From NCBI GenBank assembly GCA_001584585.1, contig LSYV01000033.1, forward strand, positions 1,021,676-1,085,675: 64,000 nucleotides of DNA, in the 5' to 3' direction. The translations under genes were made by a program, and so were the position numbers. Within the stretch, counting starts at the first letter, position 1; each line of letters begins with the position of its first letter. Source of the stretch: Gonium pectorale (lineage: Eukaryota; Chlorophyta; Chlorophyceae; Chlamydomonadales; Volvocaceae). A model generated the notes under the pieces. It worked only from the letters and a program-made list of their open reading frames with translations, had not been told where the DNA came from and searched no databases. This document shows, piece after piece, positions 45,225-57,800 of the stretch.

Positions 45225-47430
45225 ATGGCGTCATTGGGCAAAATGTGCTCCCGCCTCTGCTTGTCGACCCGCACGCTTACACGCTCGCACGCTCGTGTCC
45301 TGCTTGCAACGCAACATATGGCTAGCCAGCAACAGCCCTGGAATGGTCTCAGGCAAATTACATCCTCCCCGTGCATCGCGCACACGAGCAGTCCAGAGCG
45401 CCCGCCGCTCACTTCCTCCGATGACCGGCCCTCCAGCGGCAGCAGCGCGGGGACGTCGGGGAGTAACGGCCCCAGCAATAAGAGCAGCTCCGTCGTCTTC
45501 ACGCTCCCGACCATCCTGACGCTGGGCCGGGTGGCGGCCATCCCCGTGCTCATCGCCGGTGAGGCCAAACCCGCATGCGGCCCCGCGCTGCCGGCTTTGG
45601 CGTCCACCTGGAGCCGCCAACCACTCCTAATCTCTTCCCGGCTCGATTGCCGGTTAACCTGCTGTCCCGGTTCCGACCGCCTCTGCCCGGGTCTCCGCAG
45701 CGTGGTACTGGCAGTCTCCTTACTCTGCAATTGCCAGCACGGCTGTGTTCGCGGCGGCCTCCCTCACGGACTGGCTGGACGGATACCTGGCCAGGAAGAT
45801 GGTGCGGAGGGAGGGGCAGGGATGGGCCTACGCAGTCTGGCGGGTGGGGTGGGGTGGGGGGCAGACAGGGCTGTGGGAGGGATGATACTGGGCCGCGCAG
45901 CTCGTGCTCTGAGCGGCAGGGGTGCCACTGGATGCTGCAGTCGGGTCTGCAGCTTCCACGGGCATGGATCGCGGGCTCTGTGGTGCTGGCAGATGGCGCG
46001 AGGAGGGGCGATGCGGAGTGGCAGGGAGGGCGGGGCCGGCGAGCCCCCAGGGGTGACGTTTGCGATCGTGGCTGCGTACGGCAGCACGTGATGCACAGCG
46101 CACCGCGCAGCCCAGCTTCCGCCCGCTCTCTGGGACAGCCACAGTGCCCGGATTGCAGGCGGCCACATCGCTGTTTCACGCGGCCGCGCCCCTGCCTGAG
46201 TCACCCGCAATCTTTGAGAAGTTCACTGCCGGCCAGGTAGCTGGTCGGCTGCTTGCTTCATTGCCTGCTTTCTTTACGCGCACGCCGCATGCACTCTCAA
46301 CATGGGCCTGACCTTTAGTACGTGTGCGTAGTTTACACGTCCTGGTGGCCCTCTCCTATGCCCCACGGCCCAAACCTCCGACGCCCCGCCTTGCCCCGTC
46401 CGCGCCCACCGCCTCCCCGAACCCCTCTCCCAACCCCAGAACCTGCACTCCTCCTTCGGCGCCTTTCTCGACCCCGTGGCAGACAAGCTGATGGTGGCTG
46501 CGGTCCTCATCCTTCTGTGCACGCGGCCATTGGCGGCTGGGCCGTTGGCGGGCAACGACTGGCTCGTGCCCGTGTGCACGCTGGGTGGGTGGGCTGGGGA
46601 AGAGCAAGCAGGGCGGCGGGCGCCCGGTTTGCAGGAAGCACCGATTCTCTCCTTGGGCAACGCTCTTCAGCTCGGGGGGGGGGGTCTCCCGGGCGCCCCG
46701 ACAGCCCCGCGCAGGACACGTGGAACTCCTGCTAGAGCCATCCGCTCGTGAGTCCAAACGCCATCGGGCTGGAAGAGCTGGAACCGTGCCTCCATCGCGT
46801 TATCACGCACACCTATGCCAGCCCCTCTCGTGGCCCTCCCGCTCGCAGCCATCATCGGTCGCGAGATCACCATGTCGGCGCTGCGCGAGTGGGCGGCCAC
46901 GGCGGGGCCGGAGGCGCGGCAGGCGGTGGCGGTCAACGCGTGGGGCAAGTGGAAGACGGCCAGTCAGGTGCGTTTGTGCCTGTAGGCAGCTCGTTTGTGC
47001 CTGTAGGCAGCTGGGACAAGGGCTTGGCGATCCCGTGTTGGGTCCGCCAGGGGATACTGTGCCTGGTGCGAAGGTAGGCCCTGGCTGGCAGCGCGTTGTG
47101 GGGTCTACGCGCCTCGGTGCGGCCCGTGCCCCTGACCGCAATCGCGCCCGCTCCTGTTGGTTCCACCCCCCTGACCTTGTCCTCTCGCCGCCCTCCCTGA
47201 ACCACTTTCATGCACGTCCCAAACTCGTCCCTGCCGCCCTGCTGCGCCCACCCCGCCGCCAGATGGCCTCACTGACGCTGCTGCTGCTGGTCAAGGACGG
47301 AGGGCAGGGCTCGCTGGTGGATGCGGCGGCGGCGGGCGGCGTGGGGCTGCTGCTGGTGGCCTCGTGGCTGACGGTGCAGTCCCTGGCCATCTACATGCGC
47401 GGTCTGTGGCGCTTCATGGCATCTTCGTGA
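45225..47430 (+). CDS. PGPS: Phosphatidylglycerophosphate synthase (CDP-alcohol phosphatidyltransferase)
   Basis: Exons are 45225-45558, 45701-45801, 46440-46584, 46849-46967 and 47263-47430, 288 aa. The enzyme makes phosphatidylglycerophosphate from CDP-diacylglycerol and glycerol-3-phosphate, the first step to phosphatidylglycerol and cardiolipin. The CDP-alcohol transferase signature D-G-x2-A-R-x8-G-x3-D-x3-D is complete only after splicing: DWLDGYLARKM in exon 2 joins NLHSSFGAFLDPVADK in exon 3 with exactly eight residues between AR and G. Further family marks are LPTILTLGRVAAIPVLI and AIIGREITMSALREW. Several hydrophobic helices fit an inner-membrane enzyme. The Ser/Arg-rich first 90 residues resemble an organelle transit peptide; plastid or mitochondrion, or both, cannot be decided here. 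Confidence 0.9.
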
Positions 47431-49311
47431 CGGACACGACGGCATACTCGGCGCGGCGCGCGAGCCCGCGCGCGCGGAACAGGCAGCAGCGGTGCGGCGC
47501 CGCGGCGCCGCGGACGGGAGCTGGCAGTAGCATAAGCCGTGGCGTCGCGGCCTGCGGCGCAGTCATGGCGTCGGGCGACACACGGCGCGGCATGCAGCAG
47601 CGCGTGGGATGCGGAGGGCTGCAAGCGGCGGAGGGGAGTGCGGAGGCGCACAACGGAGGCTGGTGGCTGACTGCCACTTTTGCATCGCGGCCGCTTCTTG
47701 TTGGCGTGGCGCGTGTCGCACGGCGCGCTGCGGTCGCGATCGATGCGCCGGATGAGTGCAGGTTGTACGGCAGGTTGCAGGGACCCCGCAGCGCTGGCGG
47801 CCAGTTCAGGGTCTGGGTCGTGGCATGTGGCTCTCAGACCGCGCCATGTGGCAGTTCAGGGCATGTATGTTAGGCGGCGCGCCGCCGCCATGTGTTCACG
47901 AGAACAGGCGGGAGCGATCATGCGGTTGCGCTCCGCGGCCGGGCCTGCAGGTGGTGCACTGACGGCTGGGAGTCCGACTGGGAGTCGGGCACCGCTAGTT
48001 GCCGGACTTGCAGTGCAGGTGCACGGTTGATGCGGGCGGCCGAGTGTGTTTGGTACCGCGTTCGGGCTGTGATGCAGGCCCGCTGTGGCGGTGTTGGCAC
48101 GGCGTACAGTCTTACGCGGCGCGGTGTTGAAAAGGAAAACGCATACGACGAGCGGCGGGGTGTATATCTCCCTCTTTCTGTACAGGTTTCTCTTTTGTAT
48201 GACTCAGCGGCGAGGGGGAGCTGGAGATGGCCGTGTACGACTGAAAGGCACTACGGGTTTGCGTTCCGAGCCTTGCCCGCGCGACTTGCGGAACGTCCGG
48301 GGCGGCGGGCTCATCCCGACGCATAAGCAAGTATTCAACGTTCTATTATTCCGTAGCTTTTGCCTGTGGCAAGAACGCCAGTAGGGTCACTCTGTACAGG
48401 TAGGACCTGGTGGAGGGCCCAGCAAGCTGCTACTTGGTTATGCAACAAGTGTCGGATGGACTGTTCGGAGCTTCTTGACGCAACGAGAGCGCACGGCGGG
48501 ATAAATACTCCTCTGCAAATTTTCACAGACCATGGATACAAAAGAAAGGCATCGCAGGGCGCTCAAGGCTCGGGTGCGTACGAGGCTGCTGCGGGGCCCA
48601 ACCCGCGGCCCGTGCTTATGCGTTTGACAACAAGGAATGCCAATCGTCATCCACGCTTCCCGCCATGCCAGCCCGAATTGCGCTTTGTGTGTCCCGAAAA
48701 GCAGAACGGCAACGCGACAGCTGCGCGAACAATACGCTTTGCAACAACAGACGGGTCGACTCGGGTGCTTCCTGCGGTGCTGGATGCATTGGCACAGAGA
48801 TCTAACCCCCACTAGGGGTGCGCTGCTGCAACCACCCGCTGCGGATGAAAACCGGCCAAATGTCCTGCAAATGGACGGATATACGTACATGGAATAAGGC
48901 CGCGCGCGCAAGTGTTTACCTCTTCACCCACACCTCACTCAACACACACTCTCCCCTCAATCCGCACTCCCAGGTTCATGCTGCTCACGTCTACCCCACC
49001 CATTGCTCTACAACCGCGTGTGGGAAACCAAGACCTCTGACGCAACCCGACCAGCTGAGGCGCACGGCAAGCGAGCTGCGCAACAGACCGCCGCTTGACA
49101 CGTCATGGCGCCGCAGCCGTCATGATGCAGCCTTGTCCCCCGCACTCTGCCCCGCCTCGTCCCTCCGAGCCCCCTAGCCGCCTCCCCAAGCCTCAAGACT
49201 CAAATGCCCCAAGCTGCACAGTGCTACCACCCGAGCTGATGTACAGTACTGCGGCCGGAGGTTCAGCGTCGTGACGCCGGGTCGTGGCGACCTTGGTTCG
49301 CCGAAGTTTCC
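47431..49311. other. Convergent intergenic region
   Basis: This lies between the 3' ends of the PGP synthase (+) and nucleosidase (-) genes and presumably holds both 3' UTRs. I saw no further gene. A diverged copy of the dispersed repeat seen at 30733 and 36139 lies at about 48125-48160 ('gttgaaaaggaaaacgca' then 'tacgacgagcgg'). Confidence 0.5.
48125..48160 (+). repeat. Dispersed short repeat, copy 3 (diverged)
   Basis: Matches the 30733 and 36139 copies over about 30 bases, with the core 'cgcatacgacga' unchanged. It is followed by a pyrimidine-rich stretch, as seen elsewhere near 30187. Confidence 0.45.
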
Positions 49312-51064
49312 CTACAGCTCCGACATCTTCCGTCCCGCCAGGCGGCTGAGCACACGCGGCAGCGTGCCTTGCAGCGCCGCTGCCGCCGCGTGCAGGTTCT
49401 CCAGAAACTCCTCCGACGTGGGCCGGTCGCCGTCCACGATGTCCGTGACGGCCTTGACGCACATCAGCGGCACCTGCGAAGTGGTGCCGGCCGACAGAGC
49501 GCGGGTCGTGGGAGGGGAGATGTGGGTCGGGTGGCGGGGAATGCGCCAGGCGACGGTTGGGTCGGGCGGTGGGGGGTGCGCCAGGCGGCGGTTGGGTCGG
49601 GCGGTGGCGACGCAGCCAATCAGCAGCGACGTCGCCCCTTCCATCCGTGACCCGCGTCATGATGATGTGGGACCTACAAGCAACTTCCGCAACTCTTGCG
49701 AACCTTGCCAACCCGCCTTGGGGTCAGCCTTCCAGCAAGCTCAGCCGTTGTCCTCCCCCGGCGCCCCACACCCACATGGTACAGGTTGCACGCCCAGGCG
49801 ATGGCGGCCGCCTCCATCTCCTTGACCGCCACGCTGTGCTGCGCCATGATCTCCATGCACTTGTCAGTGTAGTCCAGCGAGTTGCCGCTGGACACCACGC
49901 CCTGCTTCAGGGACAGGGCTTCCTGCACGGCAGAGGGGGCGGGAAGTCCGAAGGGTTGAAACTGTGTCACTCAAGGGAGCCCAGCGGAAAGACGGGCGGG
50001 ATCCGTCAGACGGGACGCCCTAGAAGAAAACACGAGTAAAAGGTGTCCTGCGCTCGCCCCTCCCACCTGCAGACCGGGCGTGGCCAGGCACAGGCTGTAG
50101 CCGATGCCATACTTGTCAAAGTTGGGCAGCGGGATGCGGCGGTCGTGGTTGATGACGGCGGTGCCCAGGAACACGTCGCCGATGGCGGCGCCCTGGCCAA
50201 AATCGAAGGGAAGGGCCGCGCCAGAGGGACGGCGTCGGAAGAGGTGCCGTCGCAAGAGCAATAACAGGGCGTGGCGGCTGGGGCCGACGGCAAGCGTAAC
50301 CACGTCCCTGCAACCTGGACCGTTCCGCTGCACGAGCAGCAGCGGACCTTGGAAGAGCGCGCACACGGACCACCACCACCACATCCACCGTAACCACCAT
50401 TGGACCACGTAAGTTCACGTTATCAACGCTAGAAGTACCTAAGGGCCTTGCGTGCAAGTCTAAATTCCGAGTGAAGTCCAAATCCCGAACATCCCGAGCC
50501 CAGAGCTGTCCGTTTGCTGTACGTCCCGCCTCTGACCCAAAACCCACGGTAGCGTTCAATGGCCCCATATGTGGGCTGTGCGCGAGGCCACGGTTACTCG
50601 ATCGGCGTGTCACGCACCTGAGCCTTGAAGCCTCCCGCAGTGCCTGCGGAGATAACCACGTCGGGTTTGAATGCCATCACGGCTAGGTAGGTGGACAGGG
50701 AGGCCGGCACCGTCCCGACGTTGTCGACGCCCGTGTCGCGGTCCTTGCCGTTCCACACGACGTGCACCTTCAGCCCGTCATGCTCGCCCGAGAAGGTGAC
50801 GCACGGCGCGGGCCCAACAATTCTGCGCACGGAAAGCTGGTAAAGAATCACACCCACCAACATCACATGCAGCGAACTACCTACTTGGGCGGTGCGTCCT
50901 CCTTGAGGCCAAGGGCCTGGATGAGGGGCTGCGCCTCAGCCTCCATGGCTGCGCGCGAGGAATTAAATTCAGTGATGATCGCGCGATTAATCGCGGATGC
51001 CGGGTGTTGCAGCAGCGACCTCACCGAACACTAACAAAACATTTTGCACTGCCTTGTCAGCCAT
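49312..51064 (-). CDS. MTN: 5'-methylthioadenosine / S-adenosylhomocysteine nucleosidase (plant MTN type)
   Basis: Exons are 51064-51025, 50948-50885, 50822-50618, 50192-50067, 49922-49776 and 49473-49312, exactly 248 codons with stop (247 aa). The enzyme cleaves methylthioadenosine to adenine and methylthioribose in the methionine salvage cycle. Plant forms act mainly on MTA. The protein follows Arabidopsis MTN along its length: AMEAEAQPLIQALGL, DNVGTVPASLSTYLAVMAF, DVVISAGTAGGFKAQ, GDVFLGTAVINHDRRIPLP, SSGNSLDYTD, VKEMEAAAIAWACNLY and CVKAVTDIVDGDRPTSEEFL. The active-site Glu (KEMEAAA) and Asp (AVTDIVDG) are present. The length is normal and no targeting peptide is evident, so a cytosolic enzyme is likely. 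The first exon is only 40 bases but is fixed by phase and sequence. Confidence 0.93.
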
Positions 51065-51897
51065 GGCTAGTTGCCAGGAGTACTCGTGTACAAGAATACT
51101 GATCACACCTGTGCGGCACAGTATGCGCACTTCACCAACCATCAAGCTGCACTAACAGACTTGATTTCGGAGCCTCAGTCCAACTGCACAGAAACCTCCC
51201 TACCCTACATACTCCTCTCCTTTATGGCCTTCAACCTCTTTCGTCAGGGCAACCTGGTGCTGCGCTTTGGAGCGTCCTGACGGGGGGGGGGCGGTGCGAG
51301 GGGGGGAGGGCAAGGTGGGTCCCCAGTGGGCCTTCCCTAATCCATGAAAACCCGTTACCGCTTGGGATATACAGCCCTAGTTAGAGGGGGATCCTGGACC
51401 GACCTTTGGCAGCCTTTTGGCAGCGCTCAGGTCAGCCCCTGGCGACTCTCCGTGGGTGCAGCGGCCCTCACCCTATTACCTCTCCCCATGCACGCAAGTG
51501 TCGCTGCACAGCATAAGGACAATTTTTGGTGGAACCTCGCATCCCATGGGGGCCTGGGTATGGCGTGTCACACGACATCGTCGAACAGCGTTATGGCTGT
51601 TTCCTCAGCACAACGGACTACAAAGTTACTAAATTTAAGTCTGCACACAGCTTTTGCCCAGAGCCAGAATTCCTGGCACCTGGCTTTATAAGCGCCACAT
51701 TTTTCGCACGTAGTTCTTTACATAACGTCCATGCTTCCTGTATTAATACATGCCAAGGACACATGTAATGTAACACCAGTCTGCGACGGGCGCTCTGGGC
51801 AGGCGCGAGGAAACTTCGGCTGCTCTTTGTAGAGAAGTGGAGAAACTCAGCCCATACAGCAACCAGCCTGCCCTTTGACAGGTTTAGACGTGGCACC
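51065..51897. other. Upstream region of the cyclase gene and of the nucleosidase
   Basis: This holds the promoter of the minus-strand nucleosidase and probably the unresolved first exon(s) of the cyclase. One candidate exon, 51344-51430 (ATG, 29 codons, donor at 51431), ends in phase 0, but I found no acceptor in the right phase before 51898. A short G-run lies at 51283-51290. Confidence 0.35.
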
Positions 51898-54800
51898 GTG
51901 GCTGCTTCGCGCGAGAATGGCGCCTCTGGGCGGTCGGCTAGCCGTGACGTTGGTCAAGAGAGCGGCTGGTGCGGACTGAAGGGCTTGCTGGGGCTTTGTC
52001 ATGGCAGTAGAGCCACGCGGTCGTCGGCCTACCTGCTTAAAGGCCAGGACGCCAAGCGGGCCGAGTCTGTGCGCTGGCACACGGCATGGTTTGGCTCAGG
52101 ACGCAACAGTACCATCCCCGACGCGGCCGAGGTGGCCCGGCTGCGCGGGCTGGTGGAGAGCCTGCAAGCCGAGCTGGGGGCGGCCCAGCGCGGCGGCCGC
52201 AGCGCTCCGGCTCCGTCCACGCCTGGCCGTGGCTCGCTGGCTCGACAGGCAAGCGGTGCAGGTAGCCCGGACGAGGCCGGGGGATATGCGACCCCCGAGG
52301 GTGCAAACCCGGAGCATGGCAGCACGGGCTCCCAATCCACAGCTGCAAAGAGAGCACAGCCAGCATCCGCCGACAGTCTGCCGCAGCCACCCCCCAGTCT
52401 GTGCGCCAGGCGCAGCCATACCCCGATGCAGGTCGCTGTGCCACCGCAGGGCGGCACGCCCTTCGCAACGGCGGTCGCCAACGCAGCCGCAATCTTGGAC
52501 CGCGACAGCAGCTTGAAACCCGGTGCCGCTGCAGCAGCTGCTGCTGCTGCTGCCGCCTCCGCCTCCCCCCTCGAGGGTGGCTCGGATCGACGCCTAGCCG
52601 ACCGCGCGGCCGCCTGTCCCATGCCCGTTGCCATCTTGACGCTCGGTGCCGCCCCCGGCACCACTCTGCACGCCCCCCCTTCGGTGCGCGTGCTGCCGGT
52701 GGGTGGCCCGTCCGGTCTGCACCGGGACGGCTCCGGCAGCCCGAGCAATACCCGCCCCGGCCTTGTCAGCGGCCGCAGCCGGAGCGCCCTCATGGCCCCG
52801 CGCTCCACCTCAGACAGCGCAGCAGCGTCGGTGCCAATGGCCTCGTGGCTGGGCGCCGCCGCCGCGGTCGCCTCCGCCGGCGATCAGTGTCCTTTCTCGG
52901 CCGTGTGGGTGAACGCCAGCGCGCGCGAGCACCTGTTGCTCGAGGCTGCGGGCGAGTACGACAGCGTGCTGGCGCAGGTGTGTGAGCGCGACCCCGCGAT
53001 GCGCGTGCTGCTCAAGGAGCTTGGCCGGCAGATGCTGATGGAAGGCCCCGGCACGGGCGCGCCGGTGACGCACCTGGTGCCTGGGGGGCTCTTTGGGCCG
53101 GGGCAGCGCACCACGGGGCACCACAGCCGGGCGCGCGGCCTGGCGCCCGGGGCCACCTGGGCGGCTGCGGCCGGCGGCACGGATAGCTTCGGCGGCAGCG
53201 GCCACGGCGCGCTGGCGCACGGGTTCACGGTGCTGCGCCTGACGCCGTGCCTTGTGCGGCTGCCCTACTCGGCCGTGGCGCCGGCGGGCAGCTGGATGGA
53301 GCGCTCCTCCCTCCCCTCCGCCCCGGCCGCCATCGCGCCGCCCGCCCTGCGCGTGCGCAGCAGCGCGCCAAACGTCGTCATACCTGGAGGTGCAGCCGCG
53401 GCGGCGGCCGGCGCGCTGCCGCTGACGCCCCGCCGCCGGCTGCCGCCGCCGCCCTCGATGCTGTCTATCCCATTCCGCGCCCGCGCCGCGACGGAAACGG
53501 ACGCCTACGGCGAGGCAGAGGGACCCGAGCCGGAGGGTGAGCCCGAGGTGGAGCAGCCGGGGCTCATGGTGGAGCACGTCGGCGGCGACCAACTAACTGC
53601 CGCGGTTCCGGAGCTGTACGAGCGCCTGCAGCGCGACTGCTCCATCCTCTCCGGCGTCTCAGCCATCATCACCCTCCTCGACCTGCACGGCTGTGTGCTT
53701 CACCAGAATGCCCTCTCTGTGGACTACATGGGGTACCACCGGCCGGCGCCGCCGCTCGTCGCGGGCGCCGCTGTGCGCGCCGCCGCCGCAGCCGCGGCTG
53801 CAGCCGCCGGTGGGCCCGCCGGCGGCGGCAGCGCCCTCGAGAAGCTGTTCCAGCTGGACCCTGGGAAGCTGCCTGATATGCTCTCGGCTGTGCTTGACGG
53901 CCGTACCTGGACCGGCATCGTGCGTGTGCCGCCCAACCTCCGAGGCGACAGCGAGGAGCGCCCGGAGCTCCAGCAGCAGCGCACAGACCAGGCACGGAGT
54001 CCGGCTGCGCCCAATGGCCGGAGCTCGGCTGCGGACCTGAACCTCGCGCCGTCCGTGTTGGGAGCCCCTGGCGGCGGCGACGCGATCGTGGGGGAGCGCA
54101 GCGAGGCGAGTAGCTTGTCAGACGACGGCAGCGGCAGGCTGCTATCGACGCCGCCCATCGTCGTCAAGGCGGCGGAGCTGGGCCTGGGGCGCGCGCATTT
54201 GCAGGGCATCGGCAGCGCCGGCGGCGCAGAAGTGGTGGGCAAGGGGGTGAGGGTTTTGTTGGAGCTACCGCCATAGGGAATAATTTGCCATTTCCATATC
54301 GCTGTGCCCATCAGGGCAAAGGAATTCATCTTCTTGCATTCAGTCTTCTGGATGACGGCCCTGGAGCTTGTTTGAAGATCAGGACCCAACCGCGGGCGCT
54401 CCCCCAGTACGTTCCCTTGTTCCTTCTCGCCCTTTCTGCTGACCTGAATGCTGTTCGCAACTTTCATCGGGCTTCCGGGCTCTCTTGCGCCGCCTTGTCC
54501 CCTGGCCGCCTGCTGCAGAGCCCGGGCGCTGATGGGTCCTCAAACGCCCAGATATCGGACTGGGCCACTGGCAACAGCAGCCAGTCGGGCTGCCCCCCGA
54601 GCAGGCCCAGCGACTCAGGTACAGTGTATGCGTGGGCGGGCCGGGGAGGGGGCTATGGAGGCTATGGGAGCCCAGCGGCAGCGCAGTACTGGCCGCATGG
54701 GGCCGATACGAGCCGAAGGCGAAACGGCGAACCCGTCTGGGAGCACCCCGTCCAGTACGGTGCTTCTGTGCCGCAGCGATCATTCGGCGCACCTGCCCGG

Positions 54801-57800
54801 TTTCTGTGCAGCTTTGCAGCGGGGCCGTGGACAACGGACGGACGGCATGTCACTTGGCACCACTCCGTATGGAGGAGTGTTTTACGCAACCCCCGTGTTT
54901 TCCGTTCCCGTGTGCAGGCCGACCGGGCAGACCCATTCGCATGTCACGGCTCGGACTCAGTGAGTGACCTTATTCCGGGAGGCGGCTTCCCCGCAGTTGC
55001 GGCGAATGTAGCTTCTCTCGTTGTTGCTTGACGAGGTTCGCTTGACAAAGCGCCTACGCGCGCAGCAACTGCCGTTCTGCCCGTCGCCGCGGCCATAGCC
55101 CCTGCCGCCGCTCCTGTGTACCCGCCGACGCCTGATTTCCACCCCCCGATCCCCTCCTTCACCCCCCTCCCGCCCAGCTCGTCGTTATTCATACCCTTTT
55201 CCCTCCTTCACCCCCCTCCCCCAGTGCCAAGCATGAACAGCGGCAACGCCATGTCGATGGCCCGGGCCGTGGAGGCCGCTCTTGCGGACACGCCGCACGG
55301 CCCGCCACCCCCCGGTGCCGGGCGGGATGGCCAGAGGCCCACCCTGGACGGCCCGGCAAACGAGGAGCTGGCGTGTACCCTGTCTGGCTTCGACTCGCAG
55401 GCCGTCCTCCTGTCTCCGGCGGCGCCCTCGCCAGGCCAGGGCGGAGGCCTAGCCCTCGGCAGCCTGACGCGCACCGACGCCTTGACGACGGCCACCGCCT
55501 ACCTGACGACGGCAGAGGAGACCGCCTATTGCACACCGGATGGCGATGTTGAAGGCGGTAGCGGGGCCGCCGGCAGCGGCGGCGGTGTCGACGGACCCAC
55601 GGGTCGCAGAGGGGTGCGGGAGCGCAGCAGCATGCCGGCGGTGTTCGACCCGAGGCCCGGCGTTTTCACAACTGCCGGGGCAGTCGCTGCGGCCATGCAG
55701 GGCCCTGCCACGGAGCGCGGCGGGTCCAAAGGCTACGCCGCCGGGTACAGCAGCAAGCGGGGCCGCGCCAGCGTCAGCGGGAGTGCGCACCTCACGGCGA
55801 CGTCGGTGGCGACGGCCGGACGGGGGGTGACGAGCCTGGACGCGACGGCAAAGCCCAAGCGCACCCGCTCGGCCAAGTTCGGTCTGGACCTGCAGGTTGG
55901 GCGGGTGCAGTGCAACCGACGCGCGCGCTAGGCGCTGAAGGGGGTTCTGGGTGTAGTAATGAGGCGCTCGAGTGATGTCCAGGAATTGAAGACCTGCACG
56001 ATTGCCGCCCACCGGTCATGCCGAATGCTCATGGCCCGCTCCTCGAGCTCCACTGCGTTATCGATCCTCAGTGCGGTTCGACGCCACACGTTCGATCCGT
56101 CTCCCAACTTCCCTGCCCCTCTCCCGCCGCGACTCCTCTCTATCTCTCCCCCCCCCCGAGTACTGAATGCCAACATGTTGTCACCAAGCATCTGTCCTCC
56201 AAACACCACTCTGACCATGCCCAGTACCCACCGCTCTGCCCCATGCCCGGTACTCATCGTTCATTGCTGAGCTCGCTCTCGGGCCGAGTAAACACCGTCC
56301 TCACCGGCTTCGCCGTAGTCCCCGCCAGCCCTCTAATCCGCCTTACCCGCCCTGCCCGCCCTTCAGGCCATGAACACCTCGGCGTGGGCCCTGGTCGGCA
56401 GCAACGCGTCCTCGCCCAGCACGCAGCGCCGGCCCGCCGGCCCGCCCGCCTTCCCCAGCACCTCTGCCGCCAACAGCCCCGTAGGAGGGAGGTCCGGCGG
56501 GCAGCTGCCCCCCGCAGCGCTCCAGGGGCGCATGTTCATGTCTGTCAGCGGTGTGAACGCCCTGGGAGGGGCCTGGAGGAGCGACCCCTTGGGAAAGATG
56601 GCGAGCGCAGGGGGGGCCCTGGCGGGGAGCCCGCCGACGGGGGCAGACGCGTCGACGGGAGGCTTGCCGCGCGTGGTGAGTACAGGCGGGAGGGGGGCGG
56701 TGCTCAGTCCGTGGGCAAGCTGCAGCGGGGGGCCGGGAGGGTTGAAGGGGAAAGGGAATGAACAACGCTGAGCTGGGCGCCAGCAGCGTTCGTCCCGTCC
56801 AGCGGCCAAGCGGGTCCTTGCCTTGTTTCGCCGGCTAGGGACTGGAACGGCGTAACAGGCTCCAGCAGGGGGGGGCGAGAGGCGGGCGTGGCAACTGACA
56901 TGTAGCAGGGATGGGAGGCGGCGTGACGGGTAACAGGCGCCAAGAGTGCGGGCAAGTGGGCTTGGGTTGTGCACGAACTTGTGGTAGGTGGCGAAAGAAT
57001 GGGAGGTACAGCGCTGGGCTATCCAGCCGCCCAGGGGTGGCGGTGGTGGTAGAAACGGGCTGGCCGCGGGGGCGAACGGCGTCCCGCCGTGTGCACGCGA
57101 CCAGCCTTGGTGACATGCCTGGCGCTCTGGGGCAGAGACCATGTCGTGTTGAAACATTCAAATGTCCTTCTTGGAGTCTGTTTGCCGTCTGCAGAATGCC
57201 CCAGGCATGCGCGGTTGCATCTGTTTCCCAAGCGCTTCTTACTGCAAGACCCTGGGACCCTTGGCTGTTTCCCCTATCAAATATTTGCCCGTGACTGCCC
57301 CGCTGCCACCCCAACCCACATGTCGTTACAGGTCTTCTTCGCGGCTGGCGTGCGGCGTAAGAGCGTCGTCCAGCAGCAACAGCAGCTCTTGCGGCGCCGC
57401 ACCAGCGCGCTCGCCGTGGCGGCGCCGGCATACTCGTCCAGCCAACTCCAGAAGCAGCGCACCGCCCTGGATGCTTCAGCTCCGCTCGCGAGCGTCAGCG
57501 GCGTGCTGCGCGACGACGAGGCAAAGCTCTCGCCACGGCCGCCTCGCGAGGCCCGTCTAAATGGCAGCAGCGCCTCCTCCTCGAATCCAGCGCCGCCCAC
57601 CAGCGGTAGCGCTGAAGCCGCTGCCGCCGCAGCCGCAGCCGGCAGCAGCAGCGGACAGCATGCGCCGGCCAACGGCAACACCACCGCTGCCATGCTGACG
57701 CTGCGCTCCCCAGCCGTAGCAGCCATCAGTAAACGCAGCGGCCGCCTCCGCGTGCGGCCAGTCTGGCGCCGCGCGGTCGGCGTGTCGGCGCCGGCCCGTT

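Noticed and set aside
51898..51900. GTG at 51898 as the cyclase start
   Set aside because: Nuclear genes start with ATG, and the frame is open upstream to 51769 without an ATG. The true start should be in an upstream exon.
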